This document shows, piece after piece, positions 59,066-64,000 of a DNA stretch of 64,000 nt. Positions within the stretch are counted from its first letter, which is position 1. Each line of letters opens with the position of its first letter. Where the stretch lies: NCBI RefSeq assembly GCF_052324685.1, contig NW_027506890.1, forward strand, positions 420,890-484,889. The letters are read 5' to 3'. The stretch comes from Brachyhypopomus gauderio (lineage: Eukaryota; Chordata; Actinopteri; Gymnotiformes; Hypopomidae). The notes beneath the pieces were generated by a model. That model saw nothing but the letters and a program-made list of their open reading frames with translations. It was not told the origin of the DNA and did no database searches. The translations under genes and the position numbers were made by a program.

Positions 59066-60466
59066 CTAGCACACCCTCCCTGGGAAGACAGGGGAGAAAA
59101 CTTTAAACAATGGCACAGTCACAAACACGCACACGGGAACATGAAACACAAGAGGAACGAACAGGAAAAGGAGATTAGGGAGACATAGGGGAATGGACAA
59201 ACATATAGGGACAGGCAGCCATGGCACCGCTCCAGCTGCCTGCCAAAGCGCACACGGTGTTGCTATCCCTCCAGGGAAAGCAGGCTGGGCGGGCGCGGCA
59301 GGCGGAGGAGTCCCTCCGGTCTTTGGGTTCCGACTCCTCGCGCGCGTTGCGCCGCTCGCAACTCCCGCTGGCCGCGCTCCCGGTGGCTTCCTTAGGGGAG
59401 CCTCGGTTCTCCCTCTGGGCGCGGCTGGAGTCCTGGCTTTCTGCCGCGCGCCGGCTGGTGTCCGCGGCGGCTCCAAGGGCGCGTGACACACCCACCTTGG
59501 ACCGCTGACCACACCAGGACCCCCCTGCGCTCCTGGAGATGCCGTCGCCTCGCCCCCCGACGTCTCCATCTCCTCCTCGCTCTCGGAGACGCTCCGACCC
59601 AGCGACATGGGTTCCTCCGGGGTCGGGCAGCGGGAGCAGTCCATGCTGCTCGCCGCTGAGGGAGACTGAGGAACCTCCTTCCCTAGGTGGACTGTGCTCT
59701 CCGAACACCCAGAGGCGCTGTCCACCCCCTCGCTCTCTTCCTCGCACCCCAAGGGTGATGAACAGGCGGACGGAGGGCGACTGACTTCCACCCCCTCCCC
59801 ATAATACACGGTAGGAGCCGAGAATAGGGAAGGGGGAGGGCTGACGTCCTCCGCCTCGTGGCGCTCGGTGGAGGATGTGTGGCTGGAGGGAAGAGAGCTG
59901 GTCTCCTCGTCACCCTCCCCGTAATAGACCGTCGATTCGGAGAACAACGACGACGGGGGGCTGACCTTCTCCTCCTCGGCCATCCGGAGAGCTGCGGGAA
60001 TAGAGGGAGCGCAGCTGGTTTCGCCTTCACTCTCCTCCGAACGAACGGAGGAGCGGGGGCTCTCCTCCTCTCCGGACTCGTCGCTGCCGAACTCGACTTC
60101 GGGAGGGGTGAGGGCAAAGGTACCCGCACCCACCATGAATGGCTCACTGGTCTCCTCCTCCTCAGGGAGAACCAGGAGCGGTGCGCTTGCTTCCTCCCTC
60201 TTACTGCTGCTCACAGCCATGGGTGGAAGCTCCAGGGACGCGTGGGGGTGTCTCTCCTCCCATGCGCGTGCCGCGGATCGGCGGAAGTACTCCGCCGTCT
60301 CGGCATCCTCCGTCTCTCGAGCGGCACAGAGCAGGTACGTGCAGACAGGGTCCTGCTTCATCTGTTGCTCGGTAACGGGGACTTCTTGGCGCCGGACTGG
60401 GGAAGAGCCGTGGTGACGCCTGCTCCTTCTCTTCCCCCTCGGTACTCGGGTGGCGTATCCTGGCAT
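59066..60466 (-). CDS. Single ORF of the LTR element: acidic Ser/Glu/Pro-rich repeat protein, unknown function
   Basis: 466 residues from ATG at 60466 to TAG at 59066. I do not recognise the family. The N-terminus is basic (RGKRRSRRHH). A short ordered-looking part follows (CTYLLCAARETEDAETAEYF). Residues about 120-330 are acidic and serine/proline-rich with three tandem units of about 40 residues marked by STVYYGEG, PTVYYGEG and STVHLGKE. Then comes a basic proline/alanine-rich part, and the C-terminus has a long hydrophobic stretch (about 415-455) that could span a membrane. No zinc knuckle or other Gag hallmark is visible. The frame is open further upstream into the 5' LTR, but only through a GTG codon. 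It may be a remodelled gag or a captured sequence. Confidence 0.6.
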   Translation of the reverse strand: MPGYATRVPRGKRRSRRHHGSSPVRRQEVPVTEQQMKQDPVCTYLLCAARETEDAETAEYFRRSAARAWEERHPHASLELPPMAVSSSKREEASAPLLVLPEEEETSEPFMVGAGTFALTPPEVEFGSDESGEEESPRSSVRSEESEGETSCAPSIPAALRMAEEEKVSPPSSLFSESTVYYGEGDEETSSLPSSHTSSTERHEAEDVSPPPSLFSAPTVYYGEGVEVSRPPSACSSPLGCEEESEGVDSASGCSESTVHLGKEVPQSPSAASSMDCSRCPTPEEPMSLGRSVSESEEEMETSGGEATASPGAQGGPGVVSGPRWVCHAPLEPPRTPAGARQKARTPAAPRGRTEAPLRKPPGARPAGVASGATRARSRNPKTGGTPPPAAPAQPAFPGGIATPCALWQAAGAVPWLPVPICLSIPLCLPNLLFLFVPLVFHVPVCVFVTVPLFKVFSPVFPGRVC

Positions 60467-60492
60467 ACGTCGTCTTGTTCGGCTCGTCTTTC

Positions 60493-60846
60493 TGTGACGC
60501 TGTGGTGCAGGAGGAAGGAGGAGACACGACCAGCGTCTTACGGTGCACACAGAACATTTATTTTCACTTCACGCAACGCAAAGCTCAGCACGGACGGTGC
60601 AAGCACGCAAATGCGGAGGCTTGCACAGGCATGAACTTTAGACAAAGACGAGCACAAGACACCGCGTTAACGCACATTAAATAGGTGAATTACACAGACC
60701 CACGTGACCTCGAGACAAGGCACAGGTGTAACCACGAACACGCTCACAAACAACCCACACCCACGGAAGTACAAACATGGACATAACGACACGCAGACAA
60801 CATAGCGGCACGCCCACAGGGAAGGGTCCGGAGCTGTTCCGTAACA
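60493..60846 (-). repeat. LTR (5' LTR of the element)
   Basis: 354 bp, TG...CA ends in element orientation. A polyadenylation signal (AATAAA on the minus strand, 60557-60562) marks the R/U5 area. Confidence 0.95.
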
Positions 60847-62301
60847 GGCTGGTGTGGCCAAGGGATCTGGGCGAAGAGCAATTTCCTTCAGACGTGTCAG
60901 GCTCTGGGCTAGTTTCTCACTCATATCCAACGTATTGGACATCATCGTACTCCTTCTCCAACTGCTGCACAATTTTCTCCATTGTCATCTTTTCTCCCAG
61001 TGCATTTTCAAATTGCTTTTTCAGATTTTCATACGTTCTTTTTTCTTTTTTAGTTACGATGTCGATTCTAAATGACATGTTGTGATGTACGGTGCAAGGA
61101 CATTTACCAGGACACACTGTGCAGCTGCCGTTTTTCATCGCTACACATAATGCTTTATCTTTGTCATCTGGAAAAACACATGGATAATGGCAGGTATAGT
61201 TACAACCAAGACAATTAGTTATAAATGTCCCTCTTTCAATGTCAACTTTATTATAACATTGGGTATTAACCTCATATTCAAAATTTTCATTTTCCTTCAT
61301 GACGTGCTGTTTCTGTAGCAGTGCCGCTGATGTTGTTTTAATTTCATCAAGTTTTGCCAGACCAGTTTGGATAAGTGGCTGGATTCCAGCTACAGTTGCC
61401 TCCAGCTGTTTGCGTTCATGCAGGACCTGCTTTGTGAGCTGGAGGCTCTTGGTCTCCATTGTTCCCAGGTGAGTGAAAAATCTTTTCATGCTTCCTTTGC
61501 CCATTTTCCAGAACATTGCATCAAAGTTGCCATCATCTTCATCATCATCATCACCTTCTTTATTTTTAGCAAAAAGAGCAGAATTGTTGAATTTGAAATG
61601 AAGAAAGCTTCCATCATTCTTTTTTTATACAAGGGATATTAGCAGCTTCAACTGCAGCAAGCACTGGAGGTTTCTGCCCATCAGCGAAGGTGATCATAAT
61701 GGTGATGTTGTTTGCAATATCCTTTCCAAAAATGGAAAGAACAGCTTCAAAAATGTATTGTTGGGTTTGTGTTAACCGAGCTAAAGCTGACTGTACCACA
61801 AAACACACAGCATCGAGACCGAGAATGCCATCTTGCTCAGAGAAGAACTGTCGAATTTTCTCAGTGATCTCCTTGTCATGTGCAATTCCCCTCGTGTCTC
61901 CAAACCCTGGTGTGTCTATGATTGTGACAGAATAAGGAACTTTGAAGTAATTCTGATGATGAATTTGATAGGCTGTGACCTCTGAAGTCTGGCTATCTGC
62001 TTGTGTCTTATTGTACTGCTCATCTATAAGTTTGAATCTGCATTCATCAGCCCACTCCACTCCCAGGATGTAGTTGATCATGCCGTTGATGAGGGTTTTC
62101 TTCCCTGATCCAGTTGCACCCAGGACCATTATTGTTTTGTTTGTTGTTGAGAGATTGGAAGGACTTCCAAAGTCCTTGTAAAGATGCTTTGTTCCTGTCT
62201 GTTTAAGTTTCAGCTTGTAGACTGATGGGTTACTTTCACCGAGATTAATGTAGTTCTCATCATTTTCAATGGCATTTTGCTCTGAATGGATACCTGATTA
62301 A

Positions 62302-63237
62302 TGGAAGAGAAGTATATTACAGTTGATTAGCTGAACACTACTTAATCTGTTTCAAGGCTACTTTATCTCAACATACCCTTGTCTTCCATGTTCATTACAT
62401 CATATGATCACAAACCCCATGTAATCTTTATTTTGCAAATCAAATAATTTGTCACTCACCTCTTGACACCCCCCCTCTTTTATGCCTCTGTATCTAATTG
62501 TGTACATCTCACCAGTCAGTTAAAAATGACATTAACAGTCGCCATAATAGTTAATAGGTGCTAAAAATGTAAGTATAATCTCTTTCTTAGACCATGCTTC
62601 ATACTTCTCACATTTTTCTAAACCATTTTATAAATTACATCCTTATAGACAATACATCATCCTGAAGTATTAGTTTTAGAGCAGAACCTCACAATTAAAT
62701 GACATTCAACCAGTAATTTTCAAATAAACATAAGGCAACGGCCTTATTATATAATAATTGATTACTTGCACACATACCTGATATCTTCAAGTGTGTCAGT
62801 AATATAAGTTCATACTTAGTCTGCTTATATATGGCACCAGGCTCCTCCCAGAGTGAAAGAAAACCACTGACTATGCACCCTGCAAGACTTAGTTTCAATT
62901 TGACTTACTTTTGATTTCAAAATACCTAGCACATGGTATGCAAATCCTGTCACTGTCATTTTAAAGTAAAAGTCATATTTGGCATGATCTTTAAGAAAAA
63001 TAATATACCTGTTGTATTCTTTGTAACTACAAAAATCCAGTAATTCTGTAATATCTACAGAGAAAATGAAATATGTATAATCTGCCTTATTTAAACATTT
63101 TTGTAAAACTAACATGATAAAATATTCTCTGCATTACCTTTGTGTATCTATTGTTTAACAGATTACAAATAAGAGATAACCTTATCCTACACACCACTTC
63201 CACTTAACTAGGTGTGTCTGTCTCAAAGGTGCATTGC
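62302..63237. other. AT-rich spacer
   Basis: I see no convincing exon. Any upstream coding or untranslated exon of the GTPase gene should lie here or beyond the next LTR element, but none was recognised. Confidence 0.4.
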
Positions 63238-63633
63238 TGTGTTACGAATTGACCAGGCAGAGAGGGATCCAAATGCGGAAGAACACCGCTTTTATTGAAA
63301 TGAGATGCTGGTACAGAAACAGGCAGGGGAATCACGAGTACTAGGATAAGTAACAGCGTGTTCTTGGCGTGGTCAGGACGGTCCAGGGTCATACCGGGGG
63401 AGCAGAAGTCAGGAGGTACAGAGGGACTAGGCAGGAGACAAGGTCGGGGACGTAAGCGAGGGTCAGAACACAGGAAAGCAGACAGGTAATAGAACGGCTT
63501 GGTACGCGGCATGAGTCGGCAATACTTCGCGACTGAGACGTGCTGGGGAAGGTGTATAAGTGTGACTGAAAGGGGGCGTGGTAATGAGGGGCAGGTGAGG
63601 CTGGTTAGGGAAGATCAGGTGGCATTCCTTACA
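63238..63633 (-). repeat. 3' LTR of a Ty3/gypsy retrotransposon
   Basis: About 396 bp, starting TGTAAGGAATGCC and ending CGTAACACA in element orientation (the last two bases are uncertain). A polypurine tract (GAGGGGGGGTAC) precedes it, and AATAAA on the minus strand at 63291-63296 is its polyadenylation signal. The other LTR is outside the window. Confidence 0.8.
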
Positions 63634-63998
63634 GTACCCCCCCTCAAAGGAGCGGCACCTGACGCTCTACGACGTGCCGGGGCGCGACCGCGGCGCCGGG
63701 GGGCAGGAAAGTTGGGGTGCGTTGCGTGGAAATCAGCGATCATAGTGGGGCAGAGGACATCCCTCGCTGGAATCCAGGCCCGTTCCTCGGGCCCATATCC
63801 TTCCCAATCCACCAGATATTGGAGACCACCTCGCCGGCGTCGGGACTCCAAGAGCTCTCGGACGATGTATGCCGGACGACCGTCGATCTCCAGAGGGTCA
63901 GGAGGTTTAGCAGACACAGGGGGTACGGTGAACGGGCTGTAGTGAACCGGCTTCAGGAGAGAGACGTGGAAGACAGGGTTAAAACGGTAATGTGATGG
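63615..63998 (-). CDS. Ty3/gypsy polyprotein, C-terminal end of integrase with chromodomain (partial)
   Basis: The frame is open to the right edge of the window, so this is a 3' fragment of the pol gene. It shows the end-of-integrase signature [12 protein letters not shown] followed by a chromodomain ([33 protein letters not shown]) and a basic Arg/Pro/Ala-rich tail. The stop lies 18 bases inside the LTR, common in fish gypsy elements. Integrase inserts the element DNA copy, and the chromodomain guides site choice. No lesion is visible in this piece. Confidence 0.88.
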   Translation of the reverse strand, partial: PSHYRFNPVFHVSLLKPVHYSPFTVPPVSAKPPDPLEIDGRPAYIVRELLESRRRRGGLQYLVDWEGYGPEERAWIPARDVLCPTMIADFHATHPNFPAPRRRGRAPARRRASGAAPLRGGTVRNAT

Positions 63999-64000
63999 TA

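Larger units (their letters stand above)
58564..60846 (-). mobile_element. Complete non-autonomous LTR retrotransposon
   Basis: 2283 bp bounded by two direct 354-bp LTRs and a 5-bp target duplication. In its own (minus) orientation each LTR begins TGTTACGG and ends GCGTCACA. A polypurine stretch (GGCGGGGGGTTC) lies directly before the 3' LTR, as in fish Ty3/gypsy elements. The 1575-bp interior has one long open frame but no protease, reverse transcriptase, RNase H or integrase, so it must use enzymes of a relative. I could not recognise a tRNA primer-binding site after the 5' LTR. It is far richer in GC than the surrounding DNA. Confidence 0.93.
58376..62293 (-). pseudogene. AIG1-like P-loop GTPase gene, disrupted by two frameshifts and an LTR insertion
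   Basis: One large exon, acceptor TTAATCAG at 62294-62301 and stop TAG at 58376-58378. The GTPase part shows G1 (GATGSGKKTLING; lysine where most relatives have serine), a G3-type DTPGFGDTRG and TFADG. Downstream come HFKFNNSALFA, a helical region, a cysteine-rich module (NCLGCNYTCHYPC then CPGKCPC, about 61120-61240) and a charged coiled coil, the layout of a multi-copy GTPase family in fish. Lesions: a run of seven A (plus 61620-61626) puts the downstream part out of frame; a one-base shift near 60934; and an LTR element at 58564-60846 between ATPA and YIDLLIE, with the frame continuous across it. Any first exon upstream was not found. I call it a pseudogene, though one homopolymer error is possible. 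Confidence 0.8.

Noticed and set aside
58748-59072. Minus-strand frames spanning the 3' end of the element and its LTR
   Set aside because: Downstream of the element's main stop and partly inside the LTR; no protein features.
59193-60634. Plus-strand frames of up to 258 codons across the LTR element
   Set aside because: GC-rich antisense shadows; LTR polarity, poly(A) signal and polypurine tract all point to the minus strand.

Overview
The window is vertebrate nuclear DNA from a teleost fish. Genes are split into many small exons with GT-AG introns. The proteins are close to mammalian ADIPOR1, KLHL12, KDM5B, LMOD1 and PTPN1. The spaces are filled with CA/TG and TA microsatellites, minisatellites, MITEs, a tRNA-headed SINE and LTR elements of fish type. 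The repeat style suggests an ostariophysan such as a catfish or characin, but that is inference. Exon boundaries were set by hand from splice consensus, reading-frame phase and remembered family similarity; every multi-exon gene below closes in frame.

Layout. 15-3722 (minus): first four coding exons of ptpn1; the rest lies left of the window. 4261-4549: a minisatellite in the ptpn1/adipor1 head-to-head spacer. 5918-9444 (plus): adipor1, 7 coding exons. 11712-19297 (plus): klhl12, 11 coding exons. 20916-25482 (plus): an alpha-tubulin gene that carries two alternative versions of exon 2. 28008-49651 (plus): kdm5b, 27 coding exons spread over many tandem repeats. 51396-56173 (plus): lmod1, 3 coding exons. 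58376-62293 (minus): an AIG1-like P-loop GTPase gene broken by two frameshifts and by a complete, apparently very young LTR retrotransposon (58564-60846). 63238-64000 (minus): the 3' end of a Ty3/gypsy retrotransposon with its LTR and integrase chromodomain.

klhl12, adipor1, kdm5b and lmod1 keep a block also seen on human 1q32. The genes do not form a pathway: adiponectin signalling (adipor1), CUL3 ubiquitin ligase adaptor (klhl12), microtubule subunit (tubulin), H3K4 demethylase (kdm5b), smooth-muscle actin nucleator (lmod1), insulin/leptin-pathway phosphatase (ptpn1).

The most notable observations are: (1) tandem exons 2a and 2b in the alpha-tubulin gene, which look mutually exclusive and would switch the lysine-40 acetylation loop on or off; (2) a 22-copy 33-bp minisatellite that grew out of the splice donor of a kdm5b JmjC exon; (3) long TG repeats standing in for the pyrimidine tract at several kdm5b acceptors; (4) a non-autonomous LTR element with identical LTRs that encodes an unfamiliar acidic repeat protein and has split a GTPase gene.
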